Part shown: positions 33,801 through 41,704 of the stretch, piece after piece
Numbering within the stretch: the stretch's first letter is position 1
How the letters are laid out: every line of letters begins with the position of its first letter
NCBI GenBank assembly: GCA_049642465.1
Contig: JBAROV010000208.1
Span: 67,932-131,931 of the forward strand
Source: CAWDPQ01 sp049642465
GTDB lineage: Bacteria; Acidobacteriota; Vicinamibacteria; Vicinamibacterales; 2-12-FULL-66-21
Reading direction: 5' to 3'
Length of the DNA stretch: 64,000 nt
The notes under the pieces: model-generated
Database searches by the model: none
What the model was told of the DNA's origin: nothing
Seen by the model: the letters and a program-made list of their open reading frames with translations, nothing else
Position numbers and translations under genes: made by a program

Positions 33801-34361
33801 ATGTTGCTCCTGATCGACAACTACGACTCGTTCACGTGGAACCTGGCTCAGTATCTCGGCGAGCTGGGGGCCGGCCCCTGCGTCCGTCGGAATGACGAGA
33901 TTTCGCTTGAAGATATCGAGACGATGCGTCCGGCGAGAATCGTGATTTCGCCTGGACCAGGACGACCGGAGGACGCCGGAATCACTGTTGACGTCATCCG
34001 TCGTTTCGGACGTGACACGCCGATCCTCGGCGTCTGCCTCGGTCACCAGGGTATCGGCATCGCCTTCGGCGGGTCCGTCGTCCGGGCGCCGCAGTTGATG
34101 CACGGAAAGGTGTCGAACGTCTCTCACGATGGACGCGGCGTGTTTCGCGGCGTGTCGCAACCATTCGTCGCGGGTCGTTACCACTCACTCGTCGTTGCGG
34201 ATCCGCTGCCCGACGTGCTCGAGGCGGCGGCAAGAACCGAGGACGGCACGATCATGGGCGTGCGGCATCGCGAGTACCCGATTCACGGCGTGCAGTTTCA
34301 TCCTGAATCCGTGTTGACGAGCGCCGGACGTCAACTGCTGCGGAACTTTTTGGAGCTGTGA
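33801..34361 (+). CDS. trpG: Anthranilate synthase component II (glutamine amidotransferase)
   Basis: 186 residues, class I glutamine amidotransferase giving ammonia to TrpE. LLIDNYDSFTWNLAQYLGEL at the start; oxyanion loop ISPGPGRPEDAG; nucleophile Cys79 in GVCLGHQGIG; His and Glu in GVQFHPESVL. The stop overlaps the trpD ATG by one base (TGATG). Stand-alone, not fused to TrpE or TrpD. It could also serve a para-aminobenzoate synthase. Confidence 0.95.
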   Translation: MLLLIDNYDSFTWNLAQYLGELGAGPCVRRNDEISLEDIETMRPARIVISPGPGRPEDAGITVDVIRRFGRDTPILGVCLGHQGIGIAFGGSVVRAPQLMHGKVSNVSHDGRGVFRGVSQPFVAGRYHSLVVADPLPDVLEAAARTEDGTIMGVRHREYPIHGVQFHPESVLTSAGRQLLRNFLEL

Positions 34362-35392
34362 TGTTTCCCGCGCTCATCGAGAAGCTTCAGCGCCGCCAGG
34401 ACCTGACCGTGGACGAAGCCGCGGCAGCGATGGAAGAAATCATGGAAGGTCGGGCGCAGCCTGCACAGATTGCCGGGCTGCTCGTCGGCCTGGCGATGAA
34501 GGGTGAGCGGCCGGGGGAAGTCGTGGGCCTCGCGCGGACGATGCGCGCGAAGGCGACGCGGTTGTCGCGCGAATACGGTGCGGTGTTCGACACCTGCGGG
34601 ACTGGCGGCGATCGCGCGCACACCTTTAATGTGTCCACCATTGCCGCGCTCGTGCTCGCCGCCTGCGGGGTGCGGGTCGCGAAACATGGGAACCGTTCGG
34701 TCTCGAGCCGCTGCGGCAGCGCCGATGTGTTCGAGGCCCTGGGCGTGAACGTTGCGGCTCATCCGGCGATCGTGGAGCGGTGCCTGGATGAGGCCGGCAT
34801 CGCGTTCTTCTTCGCGCCGACGTTTCACCCATCGATGCGACACGCGGCGCAAACGCGTCGGGAACTTGGTGTGCGGACCGCATTCAACCTGCTCGGCCCG
34901 CTGACCAATCCCGCCGGAGCCACTCGTCAGCTCGTTGGCGTGCCACGACCCGAGCTGACCGAACTCGTGGCGCGGTCGTTGGCCATGCTGGGAACCGAGC
35001 GCGCGTGGGTGGTCCACGGCGCAGATGGTCTCGACGAGATTTCCACGACTGGATATACCAAGGTCTCCGAGTGCCGCGATGGCGCCGTCAACACGTTCTA
35101 CATTCACCCGGCGGACGTCGGGTTACCGAAAGCGCATCCCGATGCGTTACGCGGCGGTGACGCCTCGCGAAATGCCGCAATCCTCCGAAGCCTTCTGGGC
35201 GGCGAGCCTGGCGCTGCGCGCGACATCGTGCTGCTCAACACGGCTGCCGCACTGCTCGTGGCAGGCGTGGAGTCGCGTCTCGAGAGCGGTCTCGCGCGCG
35301 CTGCAGAAGCGATTGACAGCGGTCGCGCCGCGGCGGTGCTCGATCGACTGGTGGCGCTTTCAACCGGTTCAGCCGAAGCGGCCGCATCATGA
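34361..35392 (+). CDS. trpD: Anthranilate phosphoribosyltransferase
   Basis: 343 residues. CGTGGDRAHTFNVSTIAAL holds the PRPP-binding GTGGD loop; KHGNRSVSSRCGSADVFEAL is the next family block; then FAPTFHPSMRHAAQTRRELG and FNLLGPLTNPAG. It couples anthranilate with PRPP. The ATG at 34361 overlaps the trpG stop; the GTG at 34358 is inside the last trpG codons and less likely. Confidence 0.96.
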   Translation: MFPALIEKLQRRQDLTVDEAAAAMEEIMEGRAQPAQIAGLLVGLAMKGERPGEVVGLARTMRAKATRLSREYGAVFDTCGTGGDRAHTFNVSTIAALVLAACGVRVAKHGNRSVSSRCGSADVFEALGVNVAAHPAIVERCLDEAGIAFFFAPTFHPSMRHAAQTRRELGVRTAFNLLGPLTNPAGATRQLVGVPRPELTELVARSLAMLGTERAWVVHGADGLDEISTTGYTKVSECRDGAVNTFYIHPADVGLPKAHPDALRGGDASRNAAILRSLLGGEPGAARDIVLLNTAAALLVAGVESRLESGLARAAEAIDSGRAAAVLDRLVALSTGSAEAAAS

Positions 35393-36186
35393 CGTCGCTC
35401 ACCCGACCCAGTCTGCTCGATGCCATCGTCGCCGCCACTCGGCACACCGTGCAGGTGCGTGCCGCCTCTCAACCGTTGAGCGCACTCGAACGGGAGGTGC
35501 GCCGCCGGCCCGACGGAGCAGCGTTCGAACGTGCAGTGCGATCCGCGAAGGCGCCGCGCGTCATTGCCGAATGCAAACGACGTTCGCCGTCGCGCGGCAT
35601 CCTTCGTCACAATTACATGCCTGCGGCCCACGCCCGGGCGTACGCGAGCGCCGGCGCGGCGGCCATCTCGGTCCTCACCGAGCCAACGTTCTTCGACGGA
35701 TCCCTCGATCACCTCAGGCAGGTGAGGCAAGCTGTCGACCTGCCGCTCCTTCGCAAGGATTTCATCGTCACGGAGTACCAGCTGGTCGAAGCCGCTGCCG
35801 CAGGTGCGGATGCCGTCCTCCTGATCGTGGCCGCGCTTCCGACGGGTGCTCTTCCGGCGCTTGTTCGAGGTGCCGCCGATCTCGGACTCGCATCGGTCGT
35901 GGAGGTACACGACGCCGGCGACATTCCGGCGGCAGTGGACGCCGGCGCGCGGATTATTGGCGTGAACAGTCGCGATTTGCGGACCCTCGCCGTGCATCCG
36001 GCCGCGCTCGAGGATGCCGCCGCGCGGTTGCCCGGCCAGGTTGCAAAGATCGCCGAGAGCGGGATCCGTGAACGTGCGGATCTGGATCGCCTGAGCGCGA
36101 TGGGATACGACGCGTTTCTCGTCGGGGAACGGCTGATCGCACAGCAGGATCCTGGCGCCGCTTTGCGGGACCTATGCTCCGCGTGA
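35389..36186 (+). CDS. trpC: Indole-3-glycerol-phosphate synthase
   Basis: 265 residues. IAECKRRSPSRGIL (catalytic Lys), ISVLTEPTFFDGSLDHL, LPLLRKDFIV (catalytic Lys), VEVHDAGD (Glu), IGVNSRDLRTL and IAESGIRERADL are the successive barrel motifs. Overlaps trpD by 4 nt (ATGA) and trpF by 13 nt. Separate from TrpF, unlike the fused enterobacterial enzyme. Confidence 0.95.
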   Translation: MTSLTRPSLLDAIVAATRHTVQVRAASQPLSALEREVRRRPDGAAFERAVRSAKAPRVIAECKRRSPSRGILRHNYMPAAHARAYASAGAAAISVLTEPTFFDGSLDHLRQVRQAVDLPLLRKDFIVTEYQLVEAAAAGADAVLLIVAALPTGALPALVRGAADLGLASVVEVHDAGDIPAAVDAGARIIGVNSRDLRTLAVHPAALEDAAARLPGQVAKIAESGIRERADLDRLSAMGYDAFLVGERLIAQQDPGAALRDLCSA

Positions 36187-36785
36187 AGATTTGCGGCATC
36201 CGCCGGATGGAAGACGCGGTGCTCGCCGCCGACCTCGGCGCGTGGGGAGTGGGATTCGTGTTCTGGCCGGGTAGTCCGCGTTTCATCGATCCGTTCCGCG
36301 CAAAGAAGATCTGCGCGTCATTGCCGCCCTGGGTGGTGCCGGTTGGAGTCTTCGTGGATCAGCCCGACGATTACGTCAGCGCCGTTGCAAGCCTGGTGCA
36401 GCTTGGCGCCGTCCAACTGCACGGCAACGAAAGTCTCGAGACTGTCGAACGATTGCCGCATCGAGTGATCAAGTCTGTGGCTGTAACTGAGAACTTCGAC
36501 GAGACCACGATCGATCGTTTCCCGAGGCGTGCCGGTGTTCTGCTCGACGCCCACGACCCAAATCGTCGCGGCGGCACCGGCAAAACGATTGATTGGACTC
36601 GCGCTGCGGCCGCGGCCCGCCGCAGGAAGGTGCTGCTGGCCGGCGGACTCTGTCCGGAGAACGTCCGCGCCGCCGTCGAGGCAGTGCGGCCATTTGGTAT
36701 CGACGTGTCCTCTGGTGTGGAAGCCTCGCCCGGCGTGAAGGATCACGACCGGATGCGTGCACTGTTTGCCGCGGTGGGTGAGTAA
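36174..36785 (+). CDS. trpF: Phosphoribosylanthranilate isomerase
   Basis: 203 residues. VKICGIRRMEDA has the catalytic Cys of the KICG motif; AVQLHGNES is the typical central strand; VLLDAHDPN carries the catalytic Asp in L-L-D; LLAGGLCPENV and IDVSSGVEASPGVKD bind the phosphate. The ATG lies 13 nt before the trpC stop. Confidence 0.95.
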   Translation: MLRVKICGIRRMEDAVLAADLGAWGVGFVFWPGSPRFIDPFRAKKICASLPPWVVPVGVFVDQPDDYVSAVASLVQLGAVQLHGNESLETVERLPHRVIKSVAVTENFDETTIDRFPRRAGVLLDAHDPNRRGGTGKTIDWTRAAAAARRRKVLLAGGLCPENVRAAVEAVRPFGIDVSSGVEASPGVKDHDRMRALFAAVGE

Positions 36786-38030
36786 GTGAACCGTATGGAC
36801 ATTCCTTCTTTTGGTCGCCGCGATCCTGACGCGCGAGGCTACTACGGTGCCTACGGCGGGCGCTTTGTGCCGGAAACACTCGTGGCGCCGGTCGAGGAGC
36901 TCGAACGCGCCTATTTCGAGGCGCGTCAGGACGAAAGCTTCTGCCGTGAGTTGGGGGGACTGCTTCGGAATTACGTGGGACGCCCCACGCCGCTTTACGA
37001 AGCCCTGCGGCTCACGGCCCAGGCTGGCGGTGCGCGTATTCTGCTCAAGCGCGAGGACCTCGCTCACACCGGCGCGCACAAGATCAACAACGCGATCGGC
37101 CAGGCGCTGCTCGCCAAGCGGATGGGCAAACGGCGGGTGATCGCCGAGACCGGCGCCGGCCAGCACGGCGTGGCCACAGCCACCGCATGCGCCCTGCTCG
37201 GGCTCGAATGCGACGTCTATATGGGCGCCGAAGACATGGTCCGCCAATCGCTCAACGTCTTCCGCATGCAACTGCTCGGCGCAACCGTGCGCCGTGTGGA
37301 CGCTGGCAGCAAGACGTTGAAAGATGCCATCAACGAAGCGATGCGCGACTGGGTCGGCACCGTCTCGGACAGCTACTACCTGCTTGGCTCCGTACTGGGT
37401 CCCCATCCTTATCCGCTGATGGTCCGTGAGTTTCAATCCATCATCGGACGTGAAGCGCGGGCGCAGTGTCTGGATTCCTTCGGGCGGCTTCCCGCTGCGA
37501 TCGTTGCCTGCGTTGGCGGAGGCAGCAATGCGATGGGCATCTTCGATGCGTTTGTCGACGACCGCGCGGTCCGCCTGATCGGTGTTGAGGCCGGTGGGTA
37601 CGGCATCGAACCAGGGCGCCATGCTGCCCGGTTCGCTGGAGGCTCAGCGGGTGTGCTCCAGGGAACGCGCAGCTACGTGCTTCAGGATGCCGATGGGAAC
37701 ATCGAACTCACGCACTCGATCTCGGCGGGACTCGACTACGCGGCGGTGGGGCCCGAGCACGCCTGGCTTCACGATTCTGGCCGCGCCCAGTACGCCTGGA
37801 TAGACGATGATGATGCGTTGCGGGCGTTCGGCGACCTGGCGAGGAGCGAGGGCATTCTGCCGGCGTTGGAGTCGTCTCACGCAATTGCTCATGCCTGCCG
37901 GATCGCAGCGAGCATGAGCCGCGACGATCTGCTGCTCGTCAACCTCTCCGGTCGAGGGGACAAGGACGTGTTGAGCGTCCGCGATGCGCTCGATAAGGGC
38001 GTCCTGGCGACGAGCCACCATCGATCATGA
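36786..38030 (+). CDS. trpB: Tryptophan synthase beta chain
   Basis: 414 residues, PLP enzyme condensing indole with serine. GYYGAYGGRFVPETLVAPVE at the N-terminus; HTGAHKINNAIGQALLAKRM with the PLP Lys at residue 99; ETGAGQHGVATA; and GGGSNAMGIF for the PLP phosphate. The GTG at 36786 directly follows the trpF stop (TAAGTG); ATG 36795 is also possible. It is of the TrpB1 type that works with TrpA, encoded next. Confidence 0.96.
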   Translation: MNRMDIPSFGRRDPDARGYYGAYGGRFVPETLVAPVEELERAYFEARQDESFCRELGGLLRNYVGRPTPLYEALRLTAQAGGARILLKREDLAHTGAHKINNAIGQALLAKRMGKRRVIAETGAGQHGVATATACALLGLECDVYMGAEDMVRQSLNVFRMQLLGATVRRVDAGSKTLKDAINEAMRDWVGTVSDSYYLLGSVLGPHPYPLMVREFQSIIGREARAQCLDSFGRLPAAIVACVGGGSNAMGIFDAFVDDRAVRLIGVEAGGYGIEPGRHAARFAGGSAGVLQGTRSYVLQDADGNIELTHSISAGLDYAAVGPEHAWLHDSGRAQYAWIDDDDALRAFGDLARSEGILPALESSHAIAHACRIAASMSRDDLLLVNLSGRGDKDVLSVRDALDKGVLATSHHRS

Positions 38031-38839
38031 AGAGCACGACAGGGCGACTCACCGAGACGTTCGAGCGACTGCGCGGCAACTCCGGCAGAGGCAAGGGCGG
38101 CCTTGTGACGTACGTTACCGCAGGCGATCCCGATCCAGCGCGTTCGGAGACAGTCCTGCTCGCGCTCGATGAGGCGGGTGCGGATGTGATCGAAGTCGGC
38201 ATTCCGTTCTCGGATCCACTTGCCGACGGCCCTGTCATCCAGCGAGCCACCGAACGGGCACTCGCGGCTGGAATGACGCTGCGGCGTGCCCTCGAGATGG
38301 TGGCTCGCGTGCGTCCGTCGGTCCGCGCACCGATCGTGTTGTTCACCTATGCCAATCCGGTCGTCCGGATGGACGCGCGAACGTTTGCACGGGCGGCGGC
38401 GGATGCTGGCGTGGACGGCGTCCTGGTGCTCGATTACCCGATCGAAGAAGCGGCACCGCTGCGCGATCCGCTCATTGACGCCGGGATCGATCCGATCTTT
38501 TTGATCAGCCCGACGACAACCGACGAACGAATTCGAGCGGCGGCGCAGTACGGGCGGGGGTTTCTCTACGTGATCTCACGGCTCGGGGTGACGGGAATGC
38601 GAGACACGCTCGCGCCCGAGACCCGGGCGCTCGTCACGCGGGTCCGAACGCTGACGGATCTGCCCGTCGCGGTGGGGTTTGGTATTTCGCGCCCCGATCA
38701 TGTGGCCGCGGCGTGCGAAGTCGCCGACGCCGCCGTGGTGGGGAGCGCGCTGGTGCAGATCATTGCCGATCACGGCTCGGCGCCTGATTTGACGTCGCGG
38801 GTCGGCGACTACGTCCGATGGCTGAAAAGCGCGCTCTAG
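38027..38839 (+). CDS. trpA: Tryptophan synthase alpha chain
   Basis: 270 residues. VIEVGIPFSDPLADGPVIQR has the catalytic Glu and Asp; YVTAGDPDPARSE at the start; FLYVISRLGVTGMRDTL and VAVGFGISRPDHV bind the phosphate. It cleaves indole-glycerol phosphate and passes indole to TrpB. Overlaps trpB by 4 nt and aroQ by 22 nt. Confidence 0.95.
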   Translation: MKSTTGRLTETFERLRGNSGRGKGGLVTYVTAGDPDPARSETVLLALDEAGADVIEVGIPFSDPLADGPVIQRATERALAAGMTLRRALEMVARVRPSVRAPIVLFTYANPVVRMDARTFARAAADAGVDGVLVLDYPIEEAAPLRDPLIDAGIDPIFLISPTTTDERIRAAAQYGRGFLYVISRLGVTGMRDTLAPETRALVTRVRTLTDLPVAVGFGISRPDHVAAACEVADAAVVGSALVQIIADHGSAPDLTSRVGDYVRWLKSAL

Positions 38840-39111
38840 ACGACATCGATGGGCTTCGTCAGCGGATCGACGACCTCGATGAGGCGCTCGTGAGACTGTT
38901 GAGCGCGCGAGCCGAGTGCGCCCTGGCGATTGGCCGGGCGAAGAAGGAACTCGGACTCGAGGTGTATCAACCGGCGCGCGAAGCGGAGGTCCTCGCTCAC
39001 GTCCAGCAGCTCAATCGCGGGCCACTGGACAATGGCGCGATGAAGCGGTTGTTCGAACGCGTGATCGACGAAGCTCGCAGGCTGGAACGGCTGTCGAACG
39101 GTGAAGACTGA
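38818..39111 (+). CDS. aroQ: Chorismate mutase, AroQ class
   Basis: 97 residues, all-helical. LRQRIDDLDEALVRLLSARA is the AroQ N-terminal helix with the active-site Arg, and AIGRAKKELGLEVYQPAREA carries the conserved Lys and Arg/Glu. It converts chorismate to prephenate, opening the Phe/Tyr branch. Starts 22 nt inside trpA. No regulatory domain is attached. Confidence 0.93.
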   Translation: MAEKRALDDIDGLRQRIDDLDEALVRLLSARAECALAIGRAKKELGLEVYQPAREAEVLAHVQQLNRGPLDNGAMKRLFERVIDEARRLERLSNGED

Positions 39112-39210
39112 GGCGCGTCAACAATCGGGAAGTGGGGATTGGAAGTTGGGACTAGACGTTGACGGCGACCGCAGTCGGGAAACGAAAGCGAACAGAGAGA
39201 GAGCACAGAC
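39112..39210. other. Intergenic gap between aroQ and aroF
   Basis: 99 bases containing GGGAAGTGGGGATTGGAAGTTGGG-like purine-rich wording similar to the repeat at 58110-58236 (quoted here in part: GGGGATTGGAAGTTGGG). No terminator is seen, so aroF can be reached by read-through. AGAGAGAGAG precedes the aroF ATG. Confidence 0.4.
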
Positions 39211-40260
39211 ATGGTAGTCGTAATGCAGGAACGGGCGACAGACGACCAGATCCAGAAGGTCATCGCCCAGCTCGTAGATATGGGTTTCGACGTCCATCGA
39301 TCCACGGGCGCGCTGAGGACGGTCATCGGCGCGGTGGGCGGCAATCGAGCCTTCGATCCCGCACTCGTGCAGGTCCTCGATGGTGTGCAGGAAGTGCTGC
39401 GAATCACCGAGCCATACAAGCTGGCGAGTCGCACCTTCAAGCCGGAGAACACCATCGTCACCATCGGCGACGTCCGCATAGGAGGCGACGAGGTCATCGT
39501 CATGGCCGGTCCGTGTTCGGCGGAAACGGAGGAGCAGGTTGAAGTGACCGCCGCCGCAGTCAAACGCGCGGGCGCGAAGGTTCTTCGTGGCGGCGCCTTC
39601 AAACCGCGGAGCTCTCCGTACAGCTTCCAGGGGCTCGGTGAAGAGGGGCTGCGCATGCTTCGCACGGCGGCGGATCGCCACGGGCTGAAGCTGATTACCG
39701 AGATCATGGACATCAGCCAGCTCGAACTCATCGAGCGCTATGCGGACATCCTGCAGGTCGGCGCCCGCAACATGCAGAACTTCAGCCTGCTGCGTGAGCT
39801 CGGACGGACGCGCACGCCGGTGCTGCTCAAACGCGGCATTTCCGCGACGATCGAGGAGTGGCTGCTGTCGGCCGAGTACCTCCTGGCCGGCGGCAACATG
39901 AACGTGATGCTCTGCGAGCGAGGGATTCGGACCTTCGAGAGCTACACGCGGAACACGTTCGACATATCCGCCATTCCGGTGATTCAAAAGCTCAGTCACC
40001 TGCCGATCCTCGCCGACCCAAGCCACGGAACCGGGCGGCGCGATCAGGTGGCGCCGATGGCGCGTGCCGCTGTCGCTGCGGGGGCGGACGGTCTGCTCAT
40101 CGAGGTGCACCGCGATCCCGATCACGCGCTGAGCGACGGCGCGCAATCGCTGCATCCGCCGCAGTTCGATCGCCTGATGGCCGAATTGCGCATCATCGCG
40201 CCGGCGATTGGACGCGGCATCTGTCTGGAGCCCGTCGCAAAGCGCGGCTGGGGCGTCTAG
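39211..40260 (+). CDS. aroF: 3-deoxy-7-phosphoheptulonate (DAHP) synthase, AroA-beta type
   Basis: 349 residues. An N-terminal ferredoxin-like domain (~1-70: MVVVMQERATDDQIQKVIAQ) precedes the barrel. IVMAGPCSAETEEQ, KVLRGGAFKPRSSPYSFQGL, GARNMQNFSLL, LLKRGISATIEEW and DPSHGTGRRD carry the PEP, phosphate and metal ligands. It makes the first committed intermediate from PEP and erythrose-4-phosphate. The N-terminal domain is the type through which Tyr or prephenate inhibit this subclass; whether it does so here is unknown. It sits in the trp-attenuated operon. Confidence 0.95.
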   Translation: MVVVMQERATDDQIQKVIAQLVDMGFDVHRSTGALRTVIGAVGGNRAFDPALVQVLDGVQEVLRITEPYKLASRTFKPENTIVTIGDVRIGGDEVIVMAGPCSAETEEQVEVTAAAVKRAGAKVLRGGAFKPRSSPYSFQGLGEEGLRMLRTAADRHGLKLITEIMDISQLELIERYADILQVGARNMQNFSLLRELGRTRTPVLLKRGISATIEEWLLSAEYLLAGGNMNVMLCERGIRTFESYTRNTFDISAIPVIQKLSHLPILADPSHGTGRRDQVAPMARAAVAAGADGLLIEVHRDPDHALSDGAQSLHPPQFDRLMAELRIIAPAIGRGICLEPVAKRGWGV

Positions 40261-40331
40261 TGGCGGGGCGCGGCACGGGCGCCGCTCGGGTGTCGGGCGC
40301 GCGTCTCTAAATGGCCGATCGCTAGACTGTG

Positions 40332-41198
40332 ATGCGTGCTACCGACAAAAACCCGATCTTCGCAGAAATCGGCATCGTTGGATTTGGTGTGATCGGTGGC
40401 TCGCTGGGGCTCGCGATCAAACGCCGCTGGCCGTCTACACGGGTCGTCGCCGTCGACACGACAGATGTCGTGCGGACGGCGCTCGAGATGGGGGCGGCAG
40501 ACGAGGGAGGGGAGTCGGTCTCGGCGGCGTCGAGCGCGTCACTCGTGGTACTGGCGGCACCAGTTCGTGCAAACCTCGCGATCCTTCAGCAGTTGCCGCA
40601 CGCGGTTTCCGGACCAGCCCTGATTACGGACGTGGGCAGCACGAAAGCGGCAACGCTCGCGGCTGCGGCTGCGCTCCCGAAGCACTTCCAGTTCATTGGC
40701 GGTCATCCGCTGGCGGGTGCTGCGCTGGGCGGTGTCCGCGAAGCTCGCGCGGAACTGTTCCAGGAACGCCCCTGGCTGTTGACGCCCAACGGGTCGGCGG
40801 GCCCGGACGCCCTCTCATCGCTCCGGCAACTCGTGGAAGGCGTCGGCGCGCGGCCGATCGAGATCTCCGCGGCTGAGCACGACCGCCTCGTCGCCTACCT
40901 CAGTCACCTTCCCCAGCTCACCGTCACGGCGCTCATGCACGTGGTCGGGCGGTCCGTCGAAGAGCAAGGGCTCGCGCTCGCGGGTCTCGGCTTGCGCGAC
41001 ACGACTCGGCTCGCATCGAGTCCTGCGGATATCTGGCGTGACATCGTCTCAACGAACACCGCCCAGGTGTCGGAGGCGCTTGATGCGCTGATCGAGGTCC
41101 TCACCTGTTTGAAAAGGCAGGCAGCTCATCCCGAAGAGCCATTCGATGAGATTTTTTCGTCGGCCGCTCAGTGGAAACAGAAGTTGGACGGGCAGTGA
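40332..41198 (+). CDS. tyrA: Prephenate dehydrogenase
   Basis: 288 residues. IGIVGFGVIGGSLGLAIKR is the NAD-binding Rossmann loop; LITDVGSTKAATLAAAA and FIGGHPLAGAALGGV (catalytic His) follow; then LVAYLSHLPQL and GLGLRDTTRLASS of the helical dimerisation domain. It oxidises prephenate to 4-hydroxyphenylpyruvate. ATG 40332 is preferred over the overlapping GTG at 40329. There is no fused chorismate mutase; that activity is supplied by aroQ three genes earlier. Confidence 0.93.
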   Translation: MRATDKNPIFAEIGIVGFGVIGGSLGLAIKRRWPSTRVVAVDTTDVVRTALEMGAADEGGESVSAASSASLVVLAAPVRANLAILQQLPHAVSGPALITDVGSTKAATLAAAAALPKHFQFIGGHPLAGAALGGVREARAELFQERPWLLTPNGSAGPDALSSLRQLVEGVGARPIEISAAEHDRLVAYLSHLPQLTVTALMHVVGRSVEEQGLALAGLGLRDTTRLASSPADIWRDIVSTNTAQVSEALDALIEVLTCLKRQAAHPEEPFDEIFSSAAQWKQKLDGQ

Positions 41199-41704
41199 CG
41201 CCGCTGATATCCACTCGGACTTATCTCGAAATGGGCGCGCCGGCGGATCTCCAACCTGCGCCGGCCCCGGCCGTGCCCCCGCGTATCGAGCAAGTCCTCG
41301 ACTGTCCTCCGGCATTCTGGCGGTTCCTGTATGCCGAAGTTGGCAGGCAGTATCACTGGGTCGATCGATTGCGTTGGACCGACCTCCAAATACGAGAGTA
41401 CTTGTCCGACCCGGCCCTTACTCTTTACGTGATGTGGGTGTCGGGAGCGCCCGCTGGTTACTTCGAACTCCGACGCGAACCCAACGGATCGTTTGAAATC
41501 GTGTACTTTGGCTTGCTGGATCAGTTCACCGGACGCGGTTTTGGCGGGTACATGCTCACGGAGGCGGTCAGGGCGGCCTGGGCCGCTGGAGCACGTCGCG
41601 TGTGGCTGCACACGAACACGCTCGATCATCCCGCCGCGTTGCCGAATTACTTGAAGCGAGGGTTCCGCGTCACGCGCACGGAAGAGTACGAGGTACCGAA
41701 GTGA
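41195..41704 (+). CDS. GNAT-family N-acetyltransferase
   Basis: 169 residues from GTG 41195, which overlaps the tyrA stop (GTGA). A GTG at 41171 in the same frame would need a 28-nt overlap. YFGLLDQFTGRGFGGYMLTE has the acetyl-CoA-binding R/Q-x-x-G-x-G/A pattern, and HPAALPNYLKRGFRVTR is the usual C-terminal block. The acceptor is unknown. It sits between tyrA and the acetoacetyl-CoA synthetase gene, overlapping both. Confidence 0.85.
   Translation: MTPLISTRTYLEMGAPADLQPAPAPAVPPRIEQVLDCPPAFWRFLYAEVGRQYHWVDRLRWTDLQIREYLSDPALTLYVMWVSGAPAGYFELRREPNGSFEIVYFGLLDQFTGRGFGGYMLTEAVRAAWAAGARRVWLHTNTLDHPAALPNYLKRGFRVTRTEEYEVPK

Noticed and set aside
36318..37622. 434-residue minus-strand open frame
   Set aside because: Antisense to trpF and trpB, whose motifs are intact on the plus strand.
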